A stretch of DNA of 64,000 nt, taken from positions 126,115-190,114 of the forward strand of contig NZ_FRBQ01000001.1 in NCBI RefSeq assembly GCF_900142655.1, given 5' to 3'. The position numbers were made by a program, and so were the translations under genes. The notes under the pieces were generated by a model, which was not told the origin of the DNA, made no database searches, and saw nothing but the letters and a program-made list of their open reading frames with translations. Below are positions 1 to 8,933 of this stretch, piece after piece. The first letter of the stretch is position 1; every line of letters starts with the position of its first letter. The DNA comes from Phytopseudomonas punonensis. Its GTDB lineage: Bacteria; Pseudomonadota; Gammaproteobacteria; Pseudomonadales; Pseudomonadaceae.

Positions 1-474
1 CGTTACTCGAAGCAATACCTGGCCAAGCACCCGGAAAAGAAAGGCAAGGATCTACAGACCACGCGACGCACCTGCGCCAAGTTCCGTAATAACCCGGTGG
101 GCATCTTCAATTTCGCCGAAGGCACGCGCTTCACCCCCGCCAAGCATCAGGAGCAACAGTCGCCCTACCGCTACCTGCTCAAACCCAAAGCTGGCGGCCT
201 GGCCTTCGTGCTCGATGCCATGGGCGAGCAACTGCACGGCATGATCAACGTCACGCTGCATTACCCGCAGGGTAGCCCCGGCTTCTGGACATTACTCAGT
301 GGCCAGTTGGAGGATGTGGTCGTGGTCGTCGAACAGCTACCGATTCCCACACACTTCATCGGCCGCGCCTACGACCAGGATGAGATCTATCGCAAAGACT
401 TCCAGCAGTGGGTCAATACGCTCTGGGAAGACAAGGACAGCCTGCTCGAGCGTTTGCATCAGCAACACCCCTAA
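1..474 (+). CDS. Acyltransferase of the PlsC/YihG type (5' truncated)
   Basis: The reading frame is open from the first base, so the N-terminus lies outside the window; 157 residues remain. An FAEGTRF block at fragment residues 38-44 is the EGTR substrate-binding motif of glycerolipid acyltransferases (PlsC/LPLAT superfamily), and the downstream HYPQ and PIPTHFIGR segments resemble the C-terminal half of the YihG-like inner-membrane acyltransferases. These enzymes probably acylate lysophosphatidic acid or a related lysolipid at the membrane. The HX4D catalytic motif would lie upstream and cannot be checked. The gene converges on a GGDEF regulator whose stop codon is only 3 bases away, so the two transcripts probably overlap at their ends. 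Confidence 0.8.
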   Translation, partial: RYSKQYLAKHPEKKGKDLQTTRRTCAKFRNNPVGIFNFAEGTRFTPAKHQEQQSPYRYLLKPKAGGLAFVLDAMGEQLHGMINVTLHYPQGSPGFWTLLSGQLEDVVVVVEQLPIPTHFIGRAYDQDEIYRKDFQQWVNTLWEDKDSLLERLHQQHP

Positions 475-477
475 CGC

Positions 478-1803
478 TCAATTTTGCGGGCATAGATCGG
501 TTTCGTAGAAACGATACTGTCGCCGCCCGCCGCGCTTGGCCGCATACATTGCCGTATCGGCAGCGCGCAGCAGATCTTCGACACTGCTGCCATCAGTCGG
601 TAGGCAAGCGATACCGATGCTAACGCCAAGACCTGGCTGACCGCCCTCGCCCGCCCCTTCACTGACTACCTGCTGGATCAGTTTTTGCGCCACCGAGGCG
701 GCCTCGGCCGGGTCACTCAGGCTGTCGAGGATCACCGTGAATTCGTCACCGCCGATGCGCGCCAGGCGGTCGTATGGCCTCAAGCAGGCCTTGAGCTGAA
801 CGCTCACCTGACGCAGTACTTGGTCGCCACGCTCGTGACCCAGGGTGTCATTGATGTGCTTGAAGCCATCCAGATCCAGATACAGCAAGGCGGCCTTCTG
901 ACCGGTGCGCTGATGGCGGGAGATCGAGGCCTGCAGCTCCTGCAGAAAGCCGCGACGGTTGAGCAGCCCGGTTAGGGCATCGGTAATGGCCAATGCTTCG
1001 AGCTGGTGATGCAAGTCGCGCACCCTCGACATATCCAGCGCGAGCAGGATCATCCCGTGGGCATCGTCGGGCAGCGGCGAACAGGACAGCGCCACCGGCA
1101 CGACGCCACCGCCACGCGTATGTAGATTGGCATCGTGCAAACGCAAGTGCTCACGGCGCCGCCAATGCTCATAAAAGCTCGACTCCTGCCACTGCAGATG
1201 CCCAGGCACATCGACCCAGGAAAGTAATTCGCTGCCTGTAAGCTCGCCCTCCTGGCAGCCGAGCATCCGAGTGATCGCAGGGTTGGCAAAGCGTATGCGG
1301 CCATCATCGCCCACCACCAGAATGCCTTCAGCGGTATTGTCGAGGATCGACGCATTGAAGGCCCGCTCGCGCTCCAACTGCAGGCTCATGCGTCGCAGAT
1401 CGCGGCGATACTGCTCATGTTCAAGCAGCGCACGTACCTTGTGGAGCAACATGGCGGGCTGGACAGGCTTGGCGATGAAATCCATCGCTCCGGCACCGTA
1501 ACCTTGACCGAGAATCTCGTCAGTCTGGGCCATGCCGGAAACGAAGATGATCGGCGTGAATCGAGTGTGCGGATCAGCACGCATACGCCGCGCGACCTCG
1601 AAGCCATCCATACGCGGCATCTGCACATCGAGCAGCACCAGGCCCACGTGCCCCTGCGCCAGGTACTCAAGCGCTTCAGCGCCCGAATCAACACAGTGAA
1701 CAGGCTGTTCGATGGCCTCGAGCAGCTCCTGCATGTCATCAAGATTGTCTTGCCGATCATCGACGACCAGTATTTCCAGCGGTTCTTCCCGATCCAGTAG
1801 CAC
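478..1803 (-). CDS. Response regulator with REC, PAS and GGDEF domains (diguanylate cyclase)
   Basis: The 441-residue protein has three domains. A receiver domain (about 10-125) keeps the acidic pair D15-D16, phospho-acceptor D59 and K112. A PAS domain follows (about 145-262), then a GGDEF domain (about 275-435). The active-site GGDEF is intact at 351-355, and an RxxD inhibitory site (RPYD, 342-345) sits exactly five residues upstream, so an active, product-inhibited diguanylate cyclase is expected. Phosphorylation by an unidentified histidine kinase would raise cyclic di-GMP. No kinase gene is adjacent, so the signal is unknown. No signal peptide or membrane segment is present, so the protein is cytoplasmic. 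Confidence 0.9.
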   Translation of the reverse strand: MLLDREEPLEILVVDDRQDNLDDMQELLEAIEQPVHCVDSGAEALEYLAQGHVGLVLLDVQMPRMDGFEVARRMRADPHTRFTPIIFVSGMAQTDEILGQGYGAGAMDFIAKPVQPAMLLHKVRALLEHEQYRRDLRRMSLQLERERAFNASILDNTAEGILVVGDDGRIRFANPAITRMLGCQEGELTGSELLSWVDVPGHLQWQESSFYEHWRRREHLRLHDANLHTRGGGVVPVALSCSPLPDDAHGMILLALDMSRVRDLHHQLEALAITDALTGLLNRRGFLQELQASISRHQRTGQKAALLYLDLDGFKHINDTLGHERGDQVLRQVSVQLKACLRPYDRLARIGGDEFTVILDSLSDPAEAASVAQKLIQQVVSEGAGEGGQPGLGVSIGIACLPTDGSSVEDLLRAADTAMYAAKRGGRRQYRFYETDLCPQN

Positions 1804-1902
1804 CTCTACCTCCCTGCCTGCATCGCTTCACGGCTCGACCATTGATCAGCAGAGTCTAGCTCTCGCCTGCGCGGTAGCCACACCATCGAATCGACAGCCA
1901 AG

Positions 1903-1926
1903 AAAAACCCCGCCGAAGCGGGGTTT
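1903..1926 (-). terminator. Intrinsic terminator after the OmpA-like lipoprotein gene
   Basis: Read on the minus strand, the site is a CCCCGC stem closed by a TTCG tetraloop, with GCGGGG followed by TTTTT. It lies about 30 bases past the stop of the OmpA-like gene and should end that transcript. Confidence 0.9.
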
Positions 1927-1958
1927 CAGGCAAGGATTTCAAATACGGCCGGACAGGA

Positions 1959-2615
1959 TCACAGCGGCCGCAGGTTGATCTCCACGCGGCGGTTCTGCGC
2001 GCGACCTGCTTCATTGGCGTTGCTGGCAATCGGCTGGTTCGGGCCCGCGCCATAGGCAGAAATCCGCGACGAGTCGACACCATTAGCAGCCAGGTACGAG
2101 GCCACGCTCTGGGCACGGCGGGTGGACAGGCTCTGGTTCAGCTCGGCGGAACCGGTGCTATCGGTATGCCCAACGATGTTCACGCCGTTCTTGTTGAACT
2201 CCTTGAAGGTCAGCACCAAAGAATTCAGCGTCGGGTAGAAGCTGCTGGAGATATCCGCCGAGTTGCTGGCAAAGGTGATTTTGCCGGGCATTATGAGGGT
2301 CAGATCATTGCCGTTACGCTGCACCTGCACGCCGGTGCCTTGCAGCTGCTGGCGCAGTTTGGCTTCTTGAGTATCGACGTAATAACCGTAACCGCCGCCT
2401 GCCGCGCCACCTACTGCAGCGCCGATCAATGCGCCCTTCTTGCGATCTTTCTTACTCGAGGTAGCAGCACCGACTGCAGCACCAGCCAGCGCCCCTACAC
2501 CGCCGTAGATACCGGATTTACCTGCCTGGCTTTCACCGGTATAGGGGTTGACTGTACAGCCGGACAACACAGCGAAAACTGCCGTTGCGGCAACCAGGGA
2601 GCGGAGTTTAATCAT
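1959..2615 (-). CDS. OmpA-family outer-membrane lipoprotein with glycine zipper (YiaD/Pal type)
   Basis: This 218-residue lipoprotein has a signal peptide ending in the lipobox LSGC with C20 as the lipidated cysteine. A glycine/alanine-rich zipper segment follows (about 34-80), which in this family inserts in or packs against the outer membrane. The C-terminal OmpA-like domain (about 105-216) contains the GHTDSTGS block and the NRRVEI end typical of peptidoglycan binding. The expected role is a non-covalent tether between outer membrane and cell wall. It appears to be a single-gene unit with its own terminator. The family is known; no specific pathway is implied by the neighbours. Confidence 0.9.
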   Translation of the reverse strand: MIKLRSLVAATAVFAVLSGCTVNPYTGESQAGKSGIYGGVGALAGAAVGAATSSKKDRKKGALIGAAVGGAAGGGYGYYVDTQEAKLRQQLQGTGVQVQRNGNDLTLIMPGKITFASNSADISSSFYPTLNSLVLTFKEFNKNGVNIVGHTDSTGSAELNQSLSTRRAQSVASYLAANGVDSSRISAYGAGPNQPIASNANEAGRAQNRRVEINLRPL

Positions 2616-2742
2616 TGGGTAATCCTTAGTCGTGTTGCAGATGGAGGCATTCTTTTATTCGCGACTTCGAGCCGGCGAACGCAGTCAAGTTCCCCTCCAA
2701 GGCTAACAATCACGACGCAGAAAATCTGTAAGCACTTGTTTT

Positions 2743-3387
2743 TCAAGCTCTCACGAATGGATTTTCGCGCATCTCGTCACCCAAGCGAGTGTCTGGCCCG
2801 TGGCCCGTCACCACCGTGGCGTCCTCATCCAGGCGATACAGGCGCTGCTTGATGGAGCGCTCGATGGTCGCGTAGTCACCACCCCACAAGTCGGTACGGC
2901 CAATGCCGCGGCGAAACAGCGTGTCGCCTGCGATCAACAGCTTGGCCTCGGGAAACCAAAAGCTCATGGAGCCAGGCGTATGCCCCGGCGTGTGCAGCGC
3001 CACACCACAGCCACAGGCGAGCGCCTCGTCATCGGCAAGCCACTGATCGGGCGCAGGTACCGGCGTATAAGGAACGCCGAACATCTGGCACTGCATCTCC
3101 AGGTTGTCCCACAGGAACTGATCGTCCTTGTGCAGGTGCAGCGTCGCGCCAGTCTTTTCCTTCATCTGCCCAGAGGCCAGGAAATGATCGAGATGTGCGT
3201 GAGTGTGAATGATGCTCACCACCTTGAGGCCGTGAGCCTCCAAGCGCGCCATGATTAGATCGGGATTGCCGCCAGGATCGACCACGATGGCTTTACCAGT
3301 GACGGGGTCGCCAATAATTGTGCAGTTGCACTGCAGAGGGCCTACGGGAAAGGTCTCGCGGATTAACGCGGGTTTGGCGGTTTCCAT
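2743..3387 (-). CDS. MBL-fold metallo-hydrolase, glyoxalase II-like (YcbL type)
   Basis: I place the start at the ATG at 3387 because an AGGAA site lies upstream; a longer frame to 3483 has no good ribosome site and begins with atypical residues. The 214-residue protein has the binuclear metal motif HxHxDH (H63, H65, D67, H68), H136 in HTPGHTPGS, D155 in AGDTLF and H196 in TGHGP. This is a complete metallo-beta-lactamase ligand set of the glyoxalase II/YcbL subgroup. It probably hydrolyses a thioester such as S-lactoylglutathione or a related substrate in the cytoplasm. It lacks the long C-terminal domain of true GloB, so the exact substrate is open. Confidence 0.88.
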   Translation of the reverse strand: METAKPALIRETFPVGPLQCNCTIIGDPVTGKAIVVDPGGNPDLIMARLEAHGLKVVSIIHTHAHLDHFLASGQMKEKTGATLHLHKDDQFLWDNLEMQCQMFGVPYTPVPAPDQWLADDEALACGCGVALHTPGHTPGSMSFWFPEAKLLIAGDTLFRRGIGRTDLWGGDYATIERSIKQRLYRLDEDATVVTGHGPDTRLGDEMRENPFVRA

Positions 3388-3504
3388 ACTGTATTCCTGT
3401 AACGCGAATGGCAGGCGAAGCATTGATTCTAACCGGCATAGCGCGTTCCAGCCGAGCCAGTTACCCGGAGCATCAGCACCCAACCGCGATTATTGAAGAG
3501 GCAA

Positions 3505-3529
3505 TAAAAAACCGGCCCTAAGGCCGGCT
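3505..3529 (-). terminator. Intrinsic terminator after the DUF1329 gene
   Basis: A CCGGCC/GGCCGG stem with a four-base loop is followed on the minus strand by a run of T residues. It lies just past the DUF1329 stop and ahead of the hydrolase gene, marking the end of the DUF1302-DUF1329 transcript. Confidence 0.88.
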
Positions 3530-3548
3530 TTCTGTTACTACGTTGCGA

Positions 3549-4916
3549 TCAGCGAACGCCAGACTGTCGCAGTGCTGCCGGCGTGTAGTCGCTTTCCTTG
3601 GCCGGGTAGTCGAACTCGTAGGCCTTCTTCTCTTCGTTCTTCAGACCCAGAGCCAGATAGCGGCCGGAGAGCAGATCATGGATCACCTCGACGGCATACC
3701 ACGGTACTTGCTTGTCGTAGTAGTACTGAGCGTGGGCTTCAGCTACGCGCCACAGGGTACCGCGACCGTCGTAGTGGTCGATGGCAGAGGCCTGCCAGGT
3801 ATCCTCGTCGATATAGAAATCACGCTTGGCATAGATATGACGTTCGCCCTGCTTGAGGGTGGCAGTCACATGCCAGACGCGGTGTAGCTCATAGCGCGTC
3901 AGATCCGGGTTCAGGTGCCCGGCCTTGACGATGTCGGCGTACTTCAGCTTCGGCGAATCGAGACGGTAGCTGTTGTAAGGAATGTAGATTTCCTTCTTGC
4001 CCAGCAACTGCCAGTCGTAACGATCAGGTGAACCGTTGTACATGTCGAGGTTGTCGGAAGTACGCAGGCCATCGGCTGCAGTACCCGGGCCATCGTAGGA
4101 CACCTGCGGCGCACGACGCACACGACGCTGACCTGCGTTGTACAGCCACGCCATGCGCGGCTCTTTTACCTGGTCGATAGTTTCGTGCACCAGCAGCACG
4201 TTACCGGCCAAACGTGACGGCGCCGTTACCCGCTGCTTGAAATAGAACAGAATGTTGCTTGGTTTACTGGTGTCGGCATCCTTCATCATCGCTCGGAAGG
4301 CGAACTCTTCTTCCAGGCTGACGGGGCTGAACGAGCCATTGGCCTGCGGCGTCACCTGCACAACGTGGCGGCGTACGCTGGCGCCACGGTAGCGAGTGAT
4401 GTGGTTCCAGATCGCTTCCAGACCGTCCTTCGGAATCGGGAACGGATTGGCCAGCTGGAAGTTCTCCAGCCCCTCGCCGCCCTGAATCAGCTTGGCGTTG
4501 GTAGCATTCTGCTTGGTAGCCGCAATGATGTTATCCGGCACCGTCGCCGTACGGTGGGTGGTGTAAACCGGCATCCGGTAGGTTTCCGGATAACGCTTGA
4601 ACATCGCGTACTGGCCAGGCGTCAGCTTGTCCTTGTACTGCTCGACGTTCTGCGCGGTGATGGTGAACAGCGGCTTCTCGTTAGGGAACGGATCAGCAAG
4701 GAAGCCACCCGAATCCACCGCACCAGCATTGACCGGCAGTCCACCGGTCCAGGCCGGGATGCTGCCGTCGGCATTACCGGCCTTCTCAGCACCGATAGGC
4801 GTCAAGGTATTACCCAGCTTGGCCGCCTCGTCCGCCGATACTGCCGCCATCACACCGGTGGCTAACAACGACAATGTCAGAGCGCCTGTTTGCAACAGCC
4901 TTTTTGTTGTTTTCAT
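3549..4916 (-). CDS. DUF1329 family periplasmic protein
   Basis: The 455-residue protein has an N-terminal signal peptide (cleavage near residue 24 after a VMA end) and the full-length DUF1329 domain, recognised from the start TLTPIGAEKAGNADGSIPAW and the later YDGRGTLWR and LSGRYLALGL segments. DUF1329 proteins are related to LolB-like lipid-binding folds and commonly occur beside DUF1302 outer-membrane proteins and RND exporters. From that I infer a periplasmic or outer-membrane-associated carrier of a hydrophobic ligand. It follows the DUF1302 gene by 28 bases and shares its promoter. Its base composition looks ordinary for the window, unlike the DUF1302 gene. The ligand is unknown. Confidence 0.88.
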   Translation of the reverse strand: MKTTKRLLQTGALTLSLLATGVMAAVSADEAAKLGNTLTPIGAEKAGNADGSIPAWTGGLPVNAGAVDSGGFLADPFPNEKPLFTITAQNVEQYKDKLTPGQYAMFKRYPETYRMPVYTTHRTATVPDNIIAATKQNATNAKLIQGGEGLENFQLANPFPIPKDGLEAIWNHITRYRGASVRRHVVQVTPQANGSFSPVSLEEEFAFRAMMKDADTSKPSNILFYFKQRVTAPSRLAGNVLLVHETIDQVKEPRMAWLYNAGQRRVRRAPQVSYDGPGTAADGLRTSDNLDMYNGSPDRYDWQLLGKKEIYIPYNSYRLDSPKLKYADIVKAGHLNPDLTRYELHRVWHVTATLKQGERHIYAKRDFYIDEDTWQASAIDHYDGRGTLWRVAEAHAQYYYDKQVPWYAVEVIHDLLSGRYLALGLKNEEKKAYEFDYPAKESDYTPAALRQSGVR

Positions 4917-4944
4917 AAATGCGTTTTCCTATGAATACGGGCGC

Positions 4945-6855
4945 TTAGAAGTTCATACCGAAGCTGAGGGCCAGAAAGTCACGATCAACCAGCGTATTGT
5001 ATTTGCCACCGAAGAAGTCGGTGTAAGCGAGGCTGGCGGTATAGGTATTCTGATACTCAGCATCCAGCCCCAAACTCACAGCTTTTGCGCCTTCAGTGAA
5101 CAAGCCATTGGGCCCGTAACCGCTCACATCGTGAGACCAGGCAACATTGGGCTTGAGGTTCACACCAGCAAATACATCTGGATACTCCCAAATCGCACGT
5201 GCACGGTAACCCCAAGAGGTACTAGTGACGAACCCATCGTTTTCGCAATATTTAGAAACGTTCTTCCGTGATGCGCCACCGAGTGTAGATCCGTTAAGCG
5301 TTTCACACGTATTTACGAAAGTTCCAGGTGCAACTTGTGTTGGCTGTAGTGGCCCAGGGCCGAACACGGGATCACGACCATAGCGAGCCTCGGACGTACT
5401 TTCCAACCCCCCGACATGCACAACACCTATTTCTCCAACAACCGTAAAGCGGCTAGCCCCCATAACCTGATCAAAGAAATGTGTAAAGGTTGTCTGGAAT
5501 TGAGTAATTTCCTTCCTACGATAACCATTCAGATCCTGGCCTGGAGCGCCGTCCAACACAGACGCATTACCGAATAGCCCTCCCAAAGAACCTACGCCAG
5601 CAAAAAGAATATCAGTGGTATTAAGCTGAACGGGAGCATTTGGGCGATAGCTTATCTCACCGCTCCATGCTGTTCCCGTAGGCAAAGTGGTAGAAAAACT
5701 CAAACCATAGAGCTGTATGTCCTCAGGATACTCAATAAAGTACCGAGAAGATCCTGCCACAGCAAGAGGCCTTAAATTTGCCGGATTATTTGCACCTAAT
5801 ACGGGTATATTCGGCAACCCAGCATTAATGGCATTCAGCTGCGCCTGCGTGGCGCTACTGCCGCTAAAAACGGGATTTCGGCTGTGGTAATTCATGAAAT
5901 AAGCACCAAACTCGGTATCGAGGGGTGCAAAATAATACCTAAATGCCGTTCCCCATTGACCGCTATCGGATGGATCCTTATCACCACCACGCCTTACAAG
6001 AACGCCTTCTTCATTGGCATCTACACCAAACGCCCCCAAGGCTCCCAAAGCAGCCGGGCTTAAGGAAGATGCTTGCCGAAGCACTCTCAAATTGTTATCG
6101 CATCCATCAGCAACAATGTCTGCTTGGGAGAAAAAAGTACCGCAGTTCTCTACAATTGTCTGGTCCCACTCTAGCTGATAGAAAAACTCAGCAGATAGAT
6201 TTTCCGTCAACCCCTGAGAAACATAAAACATATTAACAGGAATCAACGCTTCTTTAATTTCAGCCCCTGGGCGACGAAATGCAGCAACATCAATAGGATT
6301 TATAGAATTGATGCTATTCTGCAAAAAGGTGCTTTCACCCCAACTGACAACTTGTTTACCGAGACGAACAGACCCTGGCTGATCTGCTATGGAATAATTG
6401 TGATAAACAAAAGCGTCGAGCAACTGCGCACCGGATGATTTCGCTCCCTCTTTACGATTAGAGTCGCTAATCTCCTTAAACTCACGCCCTTCATCTTTTA
6501 ACTCGAAGTCGTACCAGTATTTGCCTCGAACAAAAACACCAGTATCTCCGTACTTCAATTCAAGATCATGGATACCCTTAAAAATCTTGGAGAACGTCTC
6601 ACCACGCTTAAAATTGAGGTGCCCATCATCAGACGTTTGCGACAGTCCACGCCCTCCGTTATTCGACCCAATCAAATCCTTGTCAGGCGAAGCCGTCGAC
6701 CAACTAGCCCCCACCGACAGCGACGAGTCGAATTGACCTTCGATTTCCCCAATATTGAAGTTCACTGCGAATGCCGGGCTGGCAAGAGTTGATGCGAGAC
6801 TGACGGCCAGCGGCAGTTTTGCCAGACGCCAGAACGGCCTTGTTGTGTTGGTCAT
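4945..6855 (-). CDS. DUF1302 family outer-membrane protein
   Basis: The 636-residue protein has a signal peptide ending in ASPAFA near residue 30 and the DUF1302 start NFNIGEIEGQFDSSLSVGAS, and ends SFGMNF, with the terminal phenylalanine of outer-membrane barrels. DUF1302 members are predicted barrels of unknown function, usually paired with DUF1329. The start has a GGAG site nine bases upstream. The gene lies upstream of DUF1329 in a two-gene operon, and a PsrA-type site sits in its promoter region. The body is much more AT-rich than both its signal-peptide segment and the neighbouring genes, suggesting allele replacement by recombination. The RND and YCF48-like partners often linked to this pair are absent here. 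Confidence 0.88.
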   Translation of the reverse strand: MTNTTRPFWRLAKLPLAVSLASTLASPAFAVNFNIGEIEGQFDSSLSVGASWSTASPDKDLIGSNNGGRGLSQTSDDGHLNFKRGETFSKIFKGIHDLELKYGDTGVFVRGKYWYDFELKDEGREFKEISDSNRKEGAKSSGAQLLDAFVYHNYSIADQPGSVRLGKQVVSWGESTFLQNSINSINPIDVAAFRRPGAEIKEALIPVNMFYVSQGLTENLSAEFFYQLEWDQTIVENCGTFFSQADIVADGCDNNLRVLRQASSLSPAALGALGAFGVDANEEGVLVRRGGDKDPSDSGQWGTAFRYYFAPLDTEFGAYFMNYHSRNPVFSGSSATQAQLNAINAGLPNIPVLGANNPANLRPLAVAGSSRYFIEYPEDIQLYGLSFSTTLPTGTAWSGEISYRPNAPVQLNTTDILFAGVGSLGGLFGNASVLDGAPGQDLNGYRRKEITQFQTTFTHFFDQVMGASRFTVVGEIGVVHVGGLESTSEARYGRDPVFGPGPLQPTQVAPGTFVNTCETLNGSTLGGASRKNVSKYCENDGFVTSTSWGYRARAIWEYPDVFAGVNLKPNVAWSHDVSGYGPNGLFTEGAKAVSLGLDAEYQNTYTASLAYTDFFGGKYNTLVDRDFLALSFGMNF

Positions 6856-7016
6856 CGACGCTACTCCATTTGTTTTTGTTATGGCTGATTGACTAGATCC
6901 AGCGAGCCTTGCCAGATGGTGCTTGCAGTGCCCGAGACACTCTGGCTCGCCGGTTTAGACAGATCAGATCCATCCGTGACAAGCCAAGAATGGCCTGAAA
7001 CCAGCAATTAGCAAGC

Positions 7017-7030
7017 CAAACGCTTGTTTG
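7017..7030. promoter_or_regulatory. Candidate PsrA operator upstream of DUF1302-DUF1329
   Basis: The site reads CAAAC-GCTT-GTTTG, an exact fit to the published PsrA consensus (G/C)AAAC-N2-4-GTTT(G/C). PsrA is the TetR-family, long-chain-fatty-acid-responsive regulator of Pseudomonas. The site lies about 160 bases upstream of the DUF1302 start and just past the stop of the acyl-CoA ligase gene. Binding is inferred. Confidence 0.6.
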
Positions 7031-7042
7031 ACTGATCAGTCA
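7029..7042. promoter_or_regulatory. 14-bp perfect palindrome abutting the PsrA-like site
   Basis: TGACTGATCAGTCA is perfectly self-complementary and overlaps the PsrA-like site by two bases. Its form suits a TetR- or similar dimer-binding operator, so two regulators could compete here. It is followed on the plus strand by a run of six T residues, but as a hairpin it would have almost no loop, so I read it as DNA-level symmetry. Confidence 0.4.
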
Positions 7043-7067
7043 CTTTTTTGGCGTTGAAATTCGTGCC

Positions 7068-8750
7068 TTACAGGGACGATAAAAACTCACTTCCGGTCTC
7101 CTGCCACTGCTTGAGGTCAACGCGAATACGCTTTTTGTCCAGCTTGCCCACACTGGTCTTGGGAATTTCGGTAACAAGGGCAATCTGCGAGGGAATTGCC
7201 CACTTGTTGATAACGCCCTGCTCGACAAATGGTTTGAGGTGTTCCTTGAGAATCCCAGCATCGAGATGCTGCCCTTCCTTGGCGACTACCAAGGCAAAGG
7301 GTCGCTCACCCCACTGCTGATCCGCCACACCGACTACGGCTACTTCGCGCACCGCCGATTGGCGGCTGATCAGGTCTTCGAGTTCAAGTGAAGAAATCCA
7401 CTCGCCGCCGGTCTTGATCACATCCTTGATGCGGTCGCGAATGTCGATGAAGCCCATGTCATCCAGCGTTGCCACGTCACCAGTGTGCAGCCAGCCATGG
7501 GTCCAAAGCTCTTCACCTTTTTGCGGTTCACGGTAGTAGCCCTGAGTCAGCCAGGGCGCACGCAGCACTAGCTCGCCCTGGGTCTCGCCATCAACAGGCA
7601 GTCGCTGGCCCTCGCTGTCCATGATCGCAGCCTCCACCATCGGCACCGGGATGCCGGCCTTGATGCGGTAGGAGGCACGCTGTTCCTCGCCTGCCGCGAG
7701 TAGGTCTTCGTTGATATAGGCACAGGAAATCAGTGGGCAGGTCTCAGACATACCGTACGCGGCCGTCAGCTGAATACCTTTGGCCTTGGCCGCGTCATAC
7801 ACGGCGCGATTGAGTGCGCTGCCACCAATGATCACCTTCATGCCCTTGAAGTCATGCCCTTGGGCGCCAGGTGCAGCGAGCAGCATCTGCAGGATGGTCG
7901 GTACACAATGGGAGAAGGTCACCTGCTCGCTCTTGATCAGCTTACAGAGCATCTCCGGCTCGTAGCGCCCTGGATACACCTGTTTCACGCCCAGCATCGT
8001 CGCCACGTAGGGCACGCCCCAGGCATGCACGTGGAACATGGGCGTGATCGGCATGTACACGTCGTCATTGCCCATCAGACGGATGCTGTCCAGGCTGCCC
8101 AAAGTGGTTGCCATCGACAGGGTATGCAGCACCAGCTGGCGATGGGTGAAGTACACGCCCTTTGGGTTGCCGGTAGTACCCGTGGTGTAGAAAGTGGTCG
8201 CCACGGAGTTTTCGTCAAAGTCGGCGAACGCATAGGTCGGCTCTGCAGCTGCCAGCAGGTTTTCGTATTCACCGACCAAACCGGGAAGCTCAACAGCGGA
8301 CTGAGCGTTGTCGGTCAGCAGTAACGTGCCGGTCACCGTGCTGAGCTGCCCCGCGATGCCCTGATACAACGTAGCGAAATCGCTGTTGACCAGCACGAAG
8401 CGATCTTCGGCGTGGTTCATCGTGTAGAGAATCTGCTCTGGCGACAGGCGGATATTGATGGTGTGCAACACCGCGCCCAGCATCGGCACCGCGAACATGC
8501 ATTCCAGGTAACGGTGGCTGTCCCAATCCATTACCGCCACGGTATCACCGGCCTTCACACCCGCCTGGGTGAGCACATTGGCCAATCGTGCTACCCGCTC
8601 GTTGAAGGTCGCGTAGTTGTAACGCAAGGTGTCGCGATAGACGATTTCGCGATTTTTCTCGTAGCGGCTGCCCGACAGCAGCAGGCTTTTGATCAACAAC
8701 GGGTATGGGTGGGCATTCGCGGCGGGGGGAATGATACGGGTCTGCAACAT
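7068..8750 (-). CDS. Fatty acid--CoA ligase (AMP-forming)
   Basis: The 560-residue protein is an acyl-adenylate-forming enzyme. The P-loop motif TTGTTGNPKG is at 189-198, a YGMSETCP adenine-binding motif follows, and the hinge/A8 region reads DVIKTGGEWISS, which distinguishes fatty acyl-CoA ligases. The C-terminal lysine segment PKTSVGKLDK is intact. It activates a fatty acid with ATP and CoA in the cytoplasm; chain length cannot be told from sequence. An AGGTGAG ribosome site precedes the ATG. It is divergent from the thiolase gene (183 bases between starts) and lies upstream of the DUF1302 pair on the same strand, which suggests linked lipid metabolism. Confidence 0.92.
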   Translation of the reverse strand: MLQTRIIPPAANAHPYPLLIKSLLLSGSRYEKNREIVYRDTLRYNYATFNERVARLANVLTQAGVKAGDTVAVMDWDSHRYLECMFAVPMLGAVLHTINIRLSPEQILYTMNHAEDRFVLVNSDFATLYQGIAGQLSTVTGTLLLTDNAQSAVELPGLVGEYENLLAAAEPTYAFADFDENSVATTFYTTGTTGNPKGVYFTHRQLVLHTLSMATTLGSLDSIRLMGNDDVYMPITPMFHVHAWGVPYVATMLGVKQVYPGRYEPEMLCKLIKSEQVTFSHCVPTILQMLLAAPGAQGHDFKGMKVIIGGSALNRAVYDAAKAKGIQLTAAYGMSETCPLISCAYINEDLLAAGEEQRASYRIKAGIPVPMVEAAIMDSEGQRLPVDGETQGELVLRAPWLTQGYYREPQKGEELWTHGWLHTGDVATLDDMGFIDIRDRIKDVIKTGGEWISSLELEDLISRQSAVREVAVVGVADQQWGERPFALVVAKEGQHLDAGILKEHLKPFVEQGVINKWAIPSQIALVTEIPKTSVGKLDKKRIRVDLKQWQETGSEFLSSL

Positions 8751-8933
8751 GGGCTCACCTGTTCTGAACTATTGTTGAAAGCGACGAATATGAAGCGAAA
8801 CCGTAGCGGGGATGGCAACTTGCCCAACATTAGCCTGTGCAAGCGCTCACTCAATCAGCCAAAGGGATGATTGTGTTGCTCGCTATGACCTGCGAGCCGG
8901 TTTCGCCCCTTTACTGCAGATTAGGATGGAAAT

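Noticed and set aside
2166..2852. 228-codon plus-strand frame over the OmpA-like and hydrolase genes
   Set aside because: It crosses two real minus-strand genes and their gap, and its cysteine-rich sequence matches no family.
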